Source: Martinezella rhizogenes
GTDB taxonomy: Bacteria; Pseudomonadota; Alphaproteobacteria; Rhizobiales; Rhizobiaceae
DNA length: 64,000 bases
Direction: 5' to 3'
Assembly: GCF_007002745.1 (NCBI RefSeq)
Contig: NZ_SGNY01000007.1
Coordinates: 1 to 64,000, forward strand
Shown here: piece after piece, positions 43,920-55,099 of the stretch
How the letters are laid out: each line of letters starts with the position of its first letter
Numbering within the stretch: position 1 is the first letter of the stretch
Position numbers and translations under genes: made by a program
The notes under the pieces: model-generated
Told to the model about the DNA's origin: nothing
The model's input: the letters and a program-made list of their open reading frames with translations, nothing else
Databases searched by the model: none

Positions 43920-45146
43920 ATGCCGACATCCAAACTGACGAAAGAACGCGATCTCAGGGATTCAAAGCCGCTCTGGGCCGATAGCCCACGCATCGGCATC
44001 CGCAGCGGAACGACGCCAAAAGCCGACCGTTATGACACGATCGTCGTCGGTGCCGGCATAAGCGGCGCGCTGGTGTCGCACGCGCTGCATCGCCCGGGGC
44101 AATCCATGCTGATCATCGACAAGAGAGAACCGGTGATGGGCAGCAGCGTGGCCAGCACCGCGATGATCCAGCACGAGATCGACACGCCGCTGACGGAACT
44201 CAGAAAGATGATGGGCAAGGATGCCGCCGACAGGGCATGGCAGCGTTCTGCCCGCGCCGTCTTGCGTCTCGAAGAAATCGTCACGTCGCTCGGCATCTCC
44301 TGCAGCATGGCGCGCAAGCAGGCACTTTATCTTGCCGGAGATGAAATGGGGTCGCGTGCGCTGAAGGCGGAAGCGGCTGCGCGCGGGGAGGCCGGCATCG
44401 AGGCCAGGTTCCTCAGCGCTGCGGAACTGAAAGAACAATATGGCCTGGAGCGGACCGCCGCCATTCTCAGCGACATCTCGGCCTCCGCCAACCCCGCGCA
44501 GCTGACGGCGGGCCTGTTGCGCCACACGGCGGGTGCAGGCGCTGAAATTGTCTCACAGCTTGAAATCACCGATCTTAGAAATCTCGGTGACGAGGTGGTC
44601 CTTGCGACCGCTGAGGGCAAAATCCTGTCCGCCCGCAATGTCGTCTTCTGCACCGGATATCAATTCCTGAAAATGCTCGAAAGTCCGAAACACCAGATCA
44701 TTTCCACCTGGGCCCTGGCGAGCAGGGAAGGACTTGAGCTGCCGGACTGGCTGAAGAGCCACATCGTCTGGGAAGCTTCCGACCCCTATCTTTATCTGCG
44801 CACCGATCGAAACGGACGCATGATTGCTGGCGGCGAAGATGAGGAAAATCCTACCTCCTTCCAGTCGGAGCGCAAGCTGGCCACTAAAACGAAGATTATC
44901 CGCAGCAAGATCGAAAAACTGCTCGGGGTCGATATCGGCGAACCGGAATATCGCTGGGCAGCGGCGTTTGGCACCACCACCACCGGCCTGCCGCTGATCG
45001 GCGCGGTTCCCGGCATGAAGAATGTCTATGCCGTCATGGGTTTTGGCGGCAACGGCATCACCTTCAGCCAGATCGCCGCCGAAATCGTCGCCGCCGCCGT
45101 TAATGGCGGCAAGGACCCAGACGCCGATCTTTTCCGCTTCGGTTGA
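43920..45146 (+). CDS. FAD-dependent oxidoreductase of the DAO family
   Basis: A 408-residue flavoprotein related to glycine oxidase and D-amino acid oxidases. The FAD-binding loop is VVGAGISGALVSHAL (about 42-56), and the C-terminal part has RWAAAFGTTTTGLPLIGAVPGMKNVYAVMGFGGNGITFSQ, a typical FAD-closing segment. Substrate unknown. The ATG at 43920 follows AGGA and begins 19 bases after the TIGR02588 gene, so it is probably the third gene of an EcfG-driven transcript. It ends seven bases from the end of the convergent mgtC-type gene. Confidence 0.83.
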   Translation: MPTSKLTKERDLRDSKPLWADSPRIGIRSGTTPKADRYDTIVVGAGISGALVSHALHRPGQSMLIIDKREPVMGSSVASTAMIQHEIDTPLTELRKMMGKDAADRAWQRSARAVLRLEEIVTSLGISCSMARKQALYLAGDEMGSRALKAEAAARGEAGIEARFLSAAELKEQYGLERTAAILSDISASANPAQLTAGLLRHTAGAGAEIVSQLEITDLRNLGDEVVLATAEGKILSARNVVFCTGYQFLKMLESPKHQIISTWALASREGLELPDWLKSHIVWEASDPYLYLRTDRNGRMIAGGEDEENPTSFQSERKLATKTKIIRSKIEKLLGVDIGEPEYRWAAAFGTTTTGLPLIGAVPGMKNVYAVMGFGGNGITFSQIAAEIVAAAVNGGKDPDADLFRFG

Positions 45147-45153
45147 TGCCCGG

Positions 45154-45639
45154 TCAGTCTTCCTTGATACCGGTGGCCACCTGCATGCGGCGAAGCGTCC
45201 AGAGAACGATAATGCCGACGCCAGCGGCTAACAGCGCGAGCGGCCACATGCCGAGCCCGGCAGAGAGGCCGATCGCGGCCGAAAGCCACATGCTCGCCCC
45301 CGTCGTCAGGCCTTTGACATCACCCTTGGTATAAACGACCACACCCGCCGCGAGAAAGGCGATGCCGGCCGTCACGGCCTCCACCAGCCGGATGGGATCG
45401 AGCCGTGCGGCCTCATGGCCTTCCGCCATCGTCTCCATCATGTGGATGGTGATGACACAGAAGGTGACGGCGGCAAGGCCGATCAGCATGTTGGTGCGCA
45501 GACCGGCGGTGTTCTTGTGAAATTCCCGCTCCAGCCCGATCAGGCCGCACAGAATGACCGCGCCGAACACGCGCACCAGCAGCACCTCGAAAGGCATGGA
45601 AACATTCATGGAAAATTCTTCTGCAAGGCTCTGGGGCAC
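45154..45639 (-). CDS. MgtC/SapB-family membrane protein
   Basis: About 161 residues with four or five membrane segments. The family signature is clear: GLIGLEREFHKNTAGLRTNMLIGLAA (about 30-55). These proteins relate to Mg limitation and acid or macrophage survival in pathogens; the short forms lack the C-terminal ACT-like domain, as here. The start is most likely the GTG at 45637-45639, eight bases after GGAGGAG. An ATG at 45609 lacks a good SD, and the open frame to 45780 is unsupported. Confidence 0.82.
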   Translation of the reverse strand: MPQSLAEEFSMNVSMPFEVLLVRVFGAVILCGLIGLEREFHKNTAGLRTNMLIGLAAVTFCVITIHMMETMAEGHEAARLDPIRLVEAVTAGIAFLAAGVVVYTKGDVKGLTTGASMWLSAAIGLSAGLGMWPLALLAAGVGIIVLWTLRRMQVATGIKED

Positions 45640-45712
45640 TGTCGCGTCTCCTCCCGAAATTTCATCACCAGTAAGTTCGGGAAGGCCGGTTGGTTCCGCG
45701 CGGCAATATAAA

Positions 45713-45726
45713 CGTTGCGCGCAACG
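45713..45726. promoter_or_regulatory. 14-bp perfect palindrome between mgtC-type and DUF892 genes
   Basis: CGTTGCGCGCAACG at 45713-45726, between divergent genes and seven bases left of the EcfG-type -35 of the DUF892 gene. It may be an operator shared by both promoters. Confidence 0.4.
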
Positions 45727-45731
45727 GAGCC

Positions 45732-45756
45732 GGAACCATAGGGGCGGCGAAAGGTT
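45732..45756 (+). promoter_or_regulatory. Probable EcfG-type promoter for the DUF892 gene (one mismatch)
   Basis: GGAAC (45732-45736), 16-base spacer, GGTT (45753-45756; consensus CGTT), 59 bases before the ATG at 45815. Confidence 0.58.
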
Positions 45757-45814
45757 TGCCTCCCGTGCGCATGGGCGCACATCATGAATTTTTCACACCA
45801 TGGGAGAAGGAACA

Positions 45815-46315
45815 ATGGCCGAGAAGAAACTCGACGACCTGTTTTACGACACGCTGAAGGATATCTATTACGCCGAAAGGCAGATCCTCAAAGCCCTGCC
45901 GAAAATGGCCCGGGCGGCGACCGACCCGAAGCTGAAACAGGCGTTTGAAAAGCACAAGGAAGAAACGCAGGGTCACGTGGAGCGCCTGCAGGAAGTGTTC
46001 GAAGTCATCGGCAAGCGGGCACAGGGCAAGACCTGCGAAGCCATTCAGGGCATTATCGCCGAGGGCGAAGAGATCATTGATGAGTTCAAGGGCACTGCCG
46101 CGCTCGATGCCGGTCTCATTTCGTCGGCCCAGGCCGTCGAGCATTATGAAATCGCCCGTTACGGCACGCTGAAAGCCTGGGCGGAAAAGCTTGGCCACAC
46201 CAAGGCGGTTTCACTGCTGGATGCCACGCTCAAGGAAGAAACCAAAACCGACGATGCACTGACCTCGCTCGCCAAGACCTCGATCAATGCTGCGGCTCAG
46301 AAAAAGGCGGCATGA
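45815..46315 (+). CDS. DUF892 ferritin-like (YciE/YciF type) protein
   Basis: A 166-residue four-helix protein of the DUF892 family. Helix signatures: LDDLFYDTLKDIYYAERQILKALPKMARAA, KLKQAFEKHKEETQGHVERL, DAGLISSAQAVEHYEIARYG, LLDATLKEETKTDDALTSLA, with Glu and His residues spaced as in ferritin-like diiron proteins. E. coli YciE/YciF belong to the RpoS regulon; an EcfG-type promoter upstream is the alphaproteobacterial parallel. ATG at 45815 has GGAGAAGG upstream. Confidence 0.88.
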   Translation: MAEKKLDDLFYDTLKDIYYAERQILKALPKMARAATDPKLKQAFEKHKEETQGHVERLQEVFEVIGKRAQGKTCEAIQGIIAEGEEIIDEFKGTAALDAGLISSAQAVEHYEIARYGTLKAWAEKLGHTKAVSLLDATLKEETKTDDALTSLAKTSINAAAQKKAA

Positions 46316-46337
46316 TCACCGCTTCGACCGCACAAGC

Positions 46338-46371
46338 AAAAACCGGAATGGTCTCCCATTCCGGTTTTTTA
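46338..46371. terminator. Bidirectional terminator between DUF892 and gcd genes
   Basis: A 14-bp perfect stem including A5/T5 flanks (46338-46351 with 46356-46369), loop TCTC. It serves both converging genes. Confidence 0.92.
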
Positions 46372-46392
46372 TTTACCTGAAGCTGTCGCGTT

Positions 46393-48729
46393 TTACGGCA
46401 GCGTATAAGCGATCACATAGTCGCCCGGCTTGGTGCCGACGGAACCATGGCCACCCGCAACCATCACCACATATTGCTTGCCGCCTTCCAGCGCATAGGT
46501 CATTGGCGTTGCCTGGCCACCGGCTGGCAGACGCGCTTCCCACAGCTGTTTGCCCGTGGTGAGGTCGTAAGCGCGCAGAAAGTTATCGACAGCGGCACCG
46601 AGGAAGGCCACACCGCCCTTGGTGATCATCGGCCCGCCAATGCCGGGCACGCCCACCTTGAAGGGCAGCGGCAGCGGCGTCATGTCATAGACCGTGCCGT
46701 TCTTGTGCTTGTAGGCGATATCGCCGGTGCGCAGATCGGCACCCGCGACATAACCCCATGGCGGCGCCTGGCAGGGGATCTGCAACGGGCCGAGGAACGG
46801 CCCCATGAACACGCCATAGGGTGCGCCATCATTGCGGTTCAGGCCCTGTTCGCTGCCTTTTTCATCCTGCCCCTTCGGGGGGATGTCAGCACGCGGCACG
46901 AGCTGCGAGGTAAACGCGAGATATGTCGGCATGCCGAACATGACCTGACGTTCCGGATCGACCGCCACGCTGCCCCAGTTAAAGGTGCCGAAATTGCCCG
47001 GATAGATGATCGAGCCATTAAGCGACGGCGGCGTATAACGGCCCTTATAGTCCAGCTGATGGAAGCGGATGCGGCAGGCGAGCTGGTCGAACATGGAGAC
47101 GCCCCACATGTCCTTTTCCTTCAGCGGCTCCGGCTTGAAAGACAGGGCCGTCGTCGGCTGCGTCGGGGAGGTGAAGTCTTCAGGGATCGCACCGCCCGGC
47201 GCCGGCTCTTCCGTAATCGGCAGAAGCGGCTCGCCAGTGCGCCGATCGAGAACGTAGATGTCGCCCTGCTTGGTGGGTCCGACAAGGGCCGGCACGTTCT
47301 GGCCGTCCTTGGTGATGTCGAGCAGCACCGGTTGCGCCGGAACGTCCATGTCCCATAAATCGTGATGGACCGTCTGGCGAACCCAGCGGTCCTTGCCGGT
47401 GTTGATATCGAGCGCGACAATGGAGGAGGAATATTTCTCCACATTCTCGCTGCGGCCCATGCCAAGCTGGTCCGGCACCTGATTGCCCAGCGGGACATAA
47501 ACCAGGCCGAGGCCTTCGTCATAGCTCAGCACTGACCAGCTGTTCGGCGAGTTGGTGGTATAGGTCTCGCCCGCCGCAATCGGCTCGGTCTTTTCCGGAT
47601 TGCCGGAATCCCAGTTCCAGATCAGGGCACCGCTGTTCACATCGAAAGCACGGATGACGCCGGACTGTTCCTGCGTGGAATAATTGTCGTTTACCGCGCC
47701 GCCGATGATGATCTTGCCCGCCGCGATGACGGGCGGCGAGGTCGAATAATAATAACCGGCAGGATTGTACTTCATGCCCTGTTCGAGATGCAGAACACCC
47801 TGATCGGCAAAGGAGGTGCAGACCTGACCGGTCGCAGCATCAAGCGCGATCAGCCGCGCATCCGACGTCGGCAGGTAGACGCGCTCTGCGCATGCCGTGC
47901 CTTGAGCCGCATTCGGCTCGGCATAATAGGAAACGCCGCGGCACGTCTGGTGCTGGCGGTCGGGATTGAGACCGACATTCGGGTCGTATTTCCACTTTTC
48001 CTTGCCGGTTGCCGCATCGATGGCAATCGCCCAGTTATGCGGCGTGCAGATATAAAGCGTGTTGCCGACCTTGAGCGGCGTCACCTGATAGGTGGTTTCG
48101 CCGACATCGTCGGGTAGCTTCACGTCGCCCGTCTGGTAACGCCAGGCTTCCTTCAGCTGCGAGACATTGTCGACATTCACCTGGGTCAGCGGTGAATAAC
48201 GCTGGCCATAGGGCGTGCGGCCATATTGATGCCAGTCCGCATCCGGCACGTTGCCGCCCAAATCGGGCGTCGCCAACGCAATTTCCTGAGGCAGGGAACC
48301 TGCCTGGTCGTGCGGATCCTGCGCCATCGAGTATCCGGCCACGGCCATGGAAGCGAGAACCGATAACACAAGCGGCCAGGCATTGGGGCCGTAGCTGAGC
48401 CCGGTCGGGCTTGAAAAACCAAGCGGCTTTCTGACCCAGGGCACCAGCATCCAAACGCCGATGAGAATGATGATACCGCCACGTGGGCCGAGCTGCCACC
48501 AGTCGAAACCGACTTCCCAGACCGCCCAGGCAAGTGTCGCGACAATGAAGACGGCATAGACGTGGAGTGCTGCGCGATTGCGCTGAAACAGCAAAATAGC
48601 CGTCAACAGAAAAGCCAGCCCGGAAAGGACATAATAAAAACTGCCGCCCAGCATCACCAGCTGGGAGCCGAAACCAAACAGCGCAAGGCCGATCAGCGTG
48701 AGAATAACTGCAGTGACGGTGACTGCCAT
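46393..48729 (-). CDS. gcd: Membrane-bound PQQ-dependent glucose dehydrogenase
   Basis: A 778-residue quinoprotein that oxidises glucose to gluconolactone on the periplasmic side and passes electrons to ubiquinone. Five membrane segments fill residues about 1-140, followed by the eight-bladed PQQ propeller (about 165-778). Propeller features include DADWHQYGRTPYGQRYSPLTQVN, WKYDPNVGLNPDRQHQTCRGVSYY and the C-terminal GGQATPMTYALEGGKQYVVMVAGG. PQQ must come from elsewhere; no pqq genes are in the window. A near-match EcfG promoter with good spacing lies upstream. Confidence 0.94.
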   Translation of the reverse strand: MAVTVTAVILTLIGLALFGFGSQLVMLGGSFYYVLSGLAFLLTAILLFQRNRAALHVYAVFIVATLAWAVWEVGFDWWQLGPRGGIIILIGVWMLVPWVRKPLGFSSPTGLSYGPNAWPLVLSVLASMAVAGYSMAQDPHDQAGSLPQEIALATPDLGGNVPDADWHQYGRTPYGQRYSPLTQVNVDNVSQLKEAWRYQTGDVKLPDDVGETTYQVTPLKVGNTLYICTPHNWAIAIDAATGKEKWKYDPNVGLNPDRQHQTCRGVSYYAEPNAAQGTACAERVYLPTSDARLIALDAATGQVCTSFADQGVLHLEQGMKYNPAGYYYSTSPPVIAAGKIIIGGAVNDNYSTQEQSGVIRAFDVNSGALIWNWDSGNPEKTEPIAAGETYTTNSPNSWSVLSYDEGLGLVYVPLGNQVPDQLGMGRSENVEKYSSSIVALDINTGKDRWVRQTVHHDLWDMDVPAQPVLLDITKDGQNVPALVGPTKQGDIYVLDRRTGEPLLPITEEPAPGGAIPEDFTSPTQPTTALSFKPEPLKEKDMWGVSMFDQLACRIRFHQLDYKGRYTPPSLNGSIIYPGNFGTFNWGSVAVDPERQVMFGMPTYLAFTSQLVPRADIPPKGQDEKGSEQGLNRNDGAPYGVFMGPFLGPLQIPCQAPPWGYVAGADLRTGDIAYKHKNGTVYDMTPLPLPFKVGVPGIGGPMITKGGVAFLGAAVDNFLRAYDLTTGKQLWEARLPAGGQATPMTYALEGGKQYVVMVAGGHGSVGTKPGDYVIAYTLP

Positions 48730-48763
48730 GAATGAAACCCCCGATTCCTGTCACTTTGGGTGA

Positions 48764-48789
48764 AATGAAATCGGGGCCAATCTGGTTCC
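48764..48789 (-). promoter_or_regulatory. Possible EcfG-type promoter for gcd (one mismatch)
   Basis: On the minus strand, GGAAC (48785-48789), 17-base spacer, CATT (48764-48767), 35 bases from the gcd ATG. It has the same CATT variant as the nepR promoter. Confidence 0.4.
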
Positions 48790-48833
48790 ACACAAACTAT
48801 TCATTTGTCGTGAAAAATTTCACGTCATGGTCG

Positions 48834-49175
48834 TCAGGGGTTTTGTGGCGCTCCCGTCGAGTCCTGACGCGTCGGATTCGTATCCGTCGAAGCGGGAGGT
48901 GCAGCACCGCCATTTGCAGGGTTGTTGTCGAAGCTGCCGGAGCCGGAAGGCTGCTGCGGCACGGGTGCCGTCTCGGTCTGCGTGCTTTGCGGACGGTTTT
49001 CATCCGGCTCAAAAACCGAATATTCCACAACCGCCCAGACGACCAACGCGAGAAGAACACTGACAATCAGTATGACAAGAACCGGCCGTCCTCTGGACCC
49101 CTGCCGCGCCTGGGTTGCCGTCTCCGTTTTCGGAGCGTCCCGACCGTGGAGATAGCTGGCATTTTCTCTGGCCAT
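48834..49175 (-). CDS. Small single-pass membrane protein with Pro/Thr/Gln-rich tail
   Basis: A 113-residue protein. A basic N-terminus (1-30) precedes one membrane helix at about 31-55 (RPVLVILIVSVLLALVVWAVVEY), then a low-complexity extracytoplasmic tail rich in Pro, Thr, Gln, Ser and Asn. SD GGGAG lies upstream of the ATG at 49175. It reads in the same direction as gcd, 104 bases before the gcd start. A GGAAC box lies at 49226-49230 on the minus strand, but no good -10 follows (GATT at 17 bases). No family recognised. Confidence 0.68.
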   Translation of the reverse strand: MARENASYLHGRDAPKTETATQARQGSRGRPVLVILIVSVLLALVVWAVVEYSVFEPDENRPQSTQTETAPVPQQPSGSGSFDNNPANGGAAPPASTDTNPTRQDSTGAPQNP

Positions 49176-49788
49176 ATCTTTTACTCCCTGTAACCTGTGA
49201 ATTTAATCCGCAGGGTCACGGTTTGGTTCCAGAGAGAAGAGAGAGCCTTCAGTTACACTCGGCTGGACAAGGCATATCGAGATCCGGAGCGGCCGCCGCT
49301 CGATTTCACTGAAGCTTTGCCTGAGCCCCAGCCAGGAGGTTGTCCGCCGGGCATCCACCGTTTCGCCCGGCTTGTCCGGGACGGTTCCAGCGCTCGCAGT
49401 GTCGGGGGTCTGGTTCAACCGCGCAGGCGGTCGCACCCCACCAAATTCGGAATGACCGCCGGCAGCCCGATATTTTTTTGCCTCAAGGCGACGGCTGCGC
49501 CATACCGGCAGAATCTCCAGAAAAGTAAAAATTCTCAACATCATAACTATCAGAAAAATAGATCAATTAAAAACAATGCCCTCACTGTGGCATGTTCGCC
49601 GTTAATGTGCACCCCCTATTGCGCTACAACCGCAGAGAATAGTCAGATTGTGCTAATAATACGCCACAAGGTGTCAGTTCAGCAGCCTGTATCGTCGCGT
49701 TTCAGCGCCCCACACAGCTATAAAGTGGAAAATCGCAGAATAAAGCCGGGAGGAAGCGAAGCGGCTTTGCGGGACATGCCGGCAGAAA
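49176..49788. other. 613-bp gene-free region
   Basis: No convincing gene. The left part (49320-49480) is G/C-rich with short palindromes (CCCGG/CCGGG at 49366-49380). The middle (49520-49680) is strikingly A/T-rich compared with the rest of the window. Short frames here lack ribosome binding sites and known products. It may be a remnant of decayed sequence plus the terminator zone of the 49.8-59.7 kb operon; nothing firm can be said. Confidence 0.5.
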
Positions 49789-50574
49789 CTACTTCGCGGT
49801 CCAGCCGCCGTCGATGGAAATAGTCGTTCCGGTGATCGACCGCGCCATGTCGCCGGCAAGATAAAGCGCCATTTCCGCCACTTCTTCCGGTTGCACAAAT
49901 TGCCGGGTCGGCTGCGGCGCAAGCATCACCTTTTTCACCACATCCTCCTCGCTCATGCCATGCACCCGGGCCTGATCCGCGACCTGCGCGGCAACGAGCG
50001 GGGTCCAGACATAACCAGGGCAGATGGCATTACAGGTGATGCCGCGTTCGGCGACTTCCAGCGCCACGCTTTTCGTCAGCCCCACCACCGCATGTTTGGT
50101 CGCCACATAGGGCGCCTTGAAGGGCGAGGCGCGCAGGCCGTGGGCGGAGGCGATGTTGACGATGCGGCCCCAGCCCCTCTCCTTCATGCCCGGCAAGGCG
50201 GCGTGGATGGTGTGAAAGGCACTGTCGAGCGAAATGGCGACGATGCGGGAAAAATCGGCGAAATCGAACTCATCGATCGGCGCGACCTTCTGGATGCCTG
50301 CATTGTTGACGAGCACATCGATATGGCCGAATTCGGCGATGACGGTTTCCGGCAGATGGGCGCTTTCGTCGTAGTTTGCGAGGTTGGCCGAAAAATACAC
50401 CGGCCTGTGCCGTGCCACCTTCGCAACCATCTCCAGGGCCTGCGTCGCCTCTTCCGGCGTCTCTATGCCATGCACCGCGACCAGATAGCCCGCCTCGGCG
50501 AAACGTTTGGCGATGGCGAGCCCGATGCCGCTGGTGGAACCGGTGACGAGCACGGTTTTCGGTTGGTCCTCCAT
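49789..50574 (-). CDS. bdhA: D-3-hydroxybutyrate dehydrogenase
   Basis: A 261-residue short-chain dehydrogenase that oxidises (R)-3-hydroxybutyrate to acetoacetate with NAD. Cofactor loop TGSTSGIG at 11-18, catalytic S143, Y156, K160 in IASAHGLRASPFKAPYVATKHA, a stretch that matches 3-hydroxybutyrate dehydrogenases closely. C-terminal FVQPEEVAEMALYLAGD and SIDGGWTAK are standard. It is last in the operon, four bases after the acetoacetyl-CoA synthetase gene, whose substrate it makes. Confidence 0.92.
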   Translation of the reverse strand: MEDQPKTVLVTGSTSGIGLAIAKRFAEAGYLVAVHGIETPEEATQALEMVAKVARHRPVYFSANLANYDESAHLPETVIAEFGHIDVLVNNAGIQKVAPIDEFDFADFSRIVAISLDSAFHTIHAALPGMKERGWGRIVNIASAHGLRASPFKAPYVATKHAVVGLTKSVALEVAERGITCNAICPGYVWTPLVAAQVADQARVHGMSEEDVVKKVMLAPQPTRQFVQPEEVAEMALYLAGDMARSITGTTISIDGGWTAK

Positions 50575-50578
50575 CGAC

Positions 50579-52530
<1,952 letters not shown>

Positions 52531-52534
<4 letters not shown>

Positions 52535-53415
52535 GCTTCGCTCCCGCGCAGCATCTCGACGATGGCGGAAAAATCGCGCGCGCCGCCGCCCTCGCCGACG
52601 AAGTTCTCGTAAAGCGCCGATGCCGCTGCACCAAGCGGGGTGGAGGCCCCGGCTCCATTGGCGGCCTCCTGCGAAAGCTTCAGATCCTTGAGCATCAGGG
52701 CCGCCGCGAATCCGGGCTGGTAATCCTTGTTGGCAGGCGATGTCGGCACCGGCCCCGGCACCGGGCAGTAGGTGGTGAGCGACCAGCACTGCCCCGAAGA
52801 GGTGGAGGCGACATCGAACAGCGCCTGATGCGAAAGACCGAGTTTTTCGCCAAGCACGAAGGCTTCCGAGACCGCGATCATGGAAATGCCGAGGATCATG
52901 TTGTTGCAGATCTTCGCCGCCTGGCCATTGCCACCCTTGCCGCAATGGACGATCTTTTTGCCCATTGCCTCCAGCACCGGCTTTGCCGCCGAAAAGGCAT
53001 CAGCCTCGCCGCCGCACATGAAGGTCAACGTGCCGGCGGAAGCCCCACCCGTGCCGCCGGAGACAGGCGCATCGACGGAGGGGCAACCGGCAGAAGCGGC
53101 CAATTCATGCGCCTTCAGCGCGCTTTCCATATCCACCGTCGAGCAATCGATAAGGAGCGTCCCGGCGGAGACTTTTTGTACCAGATCACCATAGACCGAA
53201 ACCACGTGCTCGCCCTTCGGCAGCATGGTGATGATCACATCAGCCGTTGCCGTCGCCTCGTCGGAATCCGCAGCAATGGGAATGCCGGCTTGCCTCGCCG
53301 CCGCACGGCAGGTTTCGGAAAGGTCGAAACCCTTCACGGTATAACCCGCCTTGACGAGATTGGCGGCCATCGGCAGGCCCATATGTCCAAGTCCGATAAA
53401 AGCGACGGTCTTCAT
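52531..53415 (-). CDS. 3-hydroxyisobutyrate dehydrogenase-family protein
   Basis: A 294-residue beta-hydroxyacid dehydrogenase. NAD loop GLGHMGLPMAANL, substrate motif DAPVSGGTGGA, and catalytic K168 in GNGQAAKICNN. The C-terminal region (SSGQCWSLTTYCPVPGPVPTSPANKDYQPGFAAALMLKDLKLS) is typical of the MmsB branch that oxidises 3-hydroxyisobutyrate to methylmalonate semialdehyde. A related hydroxyacid substrate is possible given the operon. Start ATG 53415; its stop overlaps the acetoacetyl-CoA synthetase start by four bases. Confidence 0.87.
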
Positions 53416-53428
53416 GGGAGCGTTCCTC

Positions 53429-55024
53429 TCAACGATTATCCGCAAGGATCATGTCGGCAGCCTTTTCGGCAATCATGATCGTCGGCGAATTGGTATTTCC
53501 GGATGTGATCCGCGGCATGATGGAGGCATCCGCGACGCGCAGCCCCGCAAGCCTGCGGAACTTCAGCCTGTTATCGACAACGCTTTCGACATCCGACCCC
53601 ATGCGTAACGTGCCAACGGGATGAAAAATGGTGGTGCCGATATCGCCCGCCGCCCTGGCGAGATCATTATCGTTTTCAAAGGACGGGCCGGGCCGGTATT
53701 CCTGTGGCTTGAACCGGGCAAAGGCCGGCTGGGCGACGATGCGGCGCGTCAGCCGCATGGAATCGATGGCCACCTGGCGGTCGCCTTCCGTGGAAAGATA
53801 GTTCGGGCGGATTTCCGGCTGCATGGCGAAATCCGGTCCTTTCACATGCACTGAGCCGCGGCTTTCCGGCCGCAGATTGCAGACACTTGCGGTAATGGCA
53901 GGAAAAGTGTGAACCGGATCACCGAACTTGTCGAGCGAAACCGGCTGGACATGATATTCCAGATCGGCGGTTTCCTTTTCCGGCGAAGAACGGGTGAAGA
54001 CGCCGAGCTGGCTCGGTGCCATCGACATCGGCCCGGAGCGGGTCAGCGCATATTCGAGGCCGATCCTCGCCTTGCCGAACAGGGTGGAAGCCCTTTCATT
54101 CAGCGTCAGAACACCGGAGACCTTATAGACCATGCGCAGTTGCAGGTGATCCTGCAGGTTTTCTCCCACGCCCTGAACCTCGGCCACGGTGTCGATACCG
54201 GCGGCCTGAAGCACATCGCCACGGCCGATACCGGAAAGCTCCAGAACATGCGGCGAGCCGATTGCCCCGGCGGAAAGCACCGTCTCGCGCCGCGCCCGCA
54301 TTTTTTTCAGAACGCCGTCGTGGTGGAACTCGACACCCGTAACCCGGCCTTCTTCGATGATAAGCCGCTTGACGTGGGCCTTGGTCAAAACCGTCAGGTT
54401 CTTGCGGCCAAGCGCCGGCTTCAGAAACGCCTTCGCCGTGTTCCAGCGCCAGCCAGAGCGCTGGTTCACATCGAAATAACCGGCACCCTCATTGTCGCCC
54501 CGGTTGAAATCGTCAGTCGCGGGAATACCGGCTTCGCCCGCCGCCTTCTGGAAGGCATCCAGCACATCCCAGCGCACCCGGGCTTTTTCCACCCGCCATT
54601 CGCCGCCGGCGGAATGCAGATCGCTCTTGCCGCGATAAAAATCCTCCGACTTCAGGAAATAGGGCAGGATATCGCTCCAGCCCCAGCCCTCGCAGCCAAG
54701 CTGCCGCCAGACGTCATAGTCCCGCGCCTGGCCGCGCATGTAGATCATGCCGTTGATGGAGGAACAGCCGCCCAGAACCTTGCCGCGCGGATAGATCAGC
54801 GCGCGGCCGTTAAGGCCCGGCTCTTCCGCCGTCTTGAAACACCAGTCGGTGCGCGGGTTGTTGATGCAATAGAGATAACCGACCGGAATATGGATCCAGT
54901 GGTAATTGTCGTTGCCTCCCGCTTCCAGAAGCAGCACGCGGTTGTTCGGGTCCTTCGAAAGGCGGTTGGCGAGAACGCATCCGGCACTCCCCGCTCCGAT
55001 GACGATATAGTCATATTCGCCCAT
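53429..55024 (-). CDS. GMC-family alcohol/choline dehydrogenase-like flavoprotein
   Basis: A 531-residue glucose-methanol-choline oxidoreductase. FAD loop [18 protein letters not shown] at the N-terminus, GMC signature 1 in [19 protein letters not shown], signature 2 in [17 protein letters not shown], and the catalytic His in [12 protein letters not shown] and Asn/His in [17 protein letters not shown]. It should oxidise a primary or secondary alcohol to aldehyde or ketone. No betaine aldehyde dehydrogenase is adjacent, so choline is unlikely. ATG 55024 follows GGAG; four more codons are open upstream. Confidence 0.88.
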   Translation of the reverse strand: MGEYDYIVIGAGSAGCVLANRLSKDPNNRVLLLEAGGNDNYHWIHIPVGYLYCINNPRTDWCFKTAEEPGLNGRALIYPRGKVLGGCSSINGMIYMRGQARDYDVWRQLGCEGWGWSDILPYFLKSEDFYRGKSDLHSAGGEWRVEKARVRWDVLDAFQKAAGEAGIPATDDFNRGDNEGAGYFDVNQRSGWRWNTAKAFLKPALGRKNLTVLTKAHVKRLIIEEGRVTGVEFHHDGVLKKMRARRETVLSAGAIGSPHVLELSGIGRGDVLQAAGIDTVAEVQGVGENLQDHLQLRMVYKVSGVLTLNERASTLFGKARIGLEYALTRSGPMSMAPSQLGVFTRSSPEKETADLEYHVQPVSLDKFGDPVHTFPAITASVCNLRPESRGSVHVKGPDFAMQPEIRPNYLSTEGDRQVAIDSMRLTRRIVAQPAFARFKPQEYRPGPSFENDNDLARAAGDIGTTIFHPVGTLRMGSDVESVVDNRLKFRRLAGLRVADASIMPRITSGNTNSPTIMIAEKAADMILADNR

Positions 55025-55099
55025 GCTCTTCTCCATACGCCGCCCTTGCCGCGTCGTCCCGGACGCGGGGGAGGCCTCTCAAGTGTTTTTCAAAAATGT

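Noticed and set aside
49205-49230. EcfG promoter for the small membrane protein at 48834-49175
   Set aside because: GGAAC is present, but the -10 at 16 or 17 bases is GGAT or GATT, two or more mismatches.
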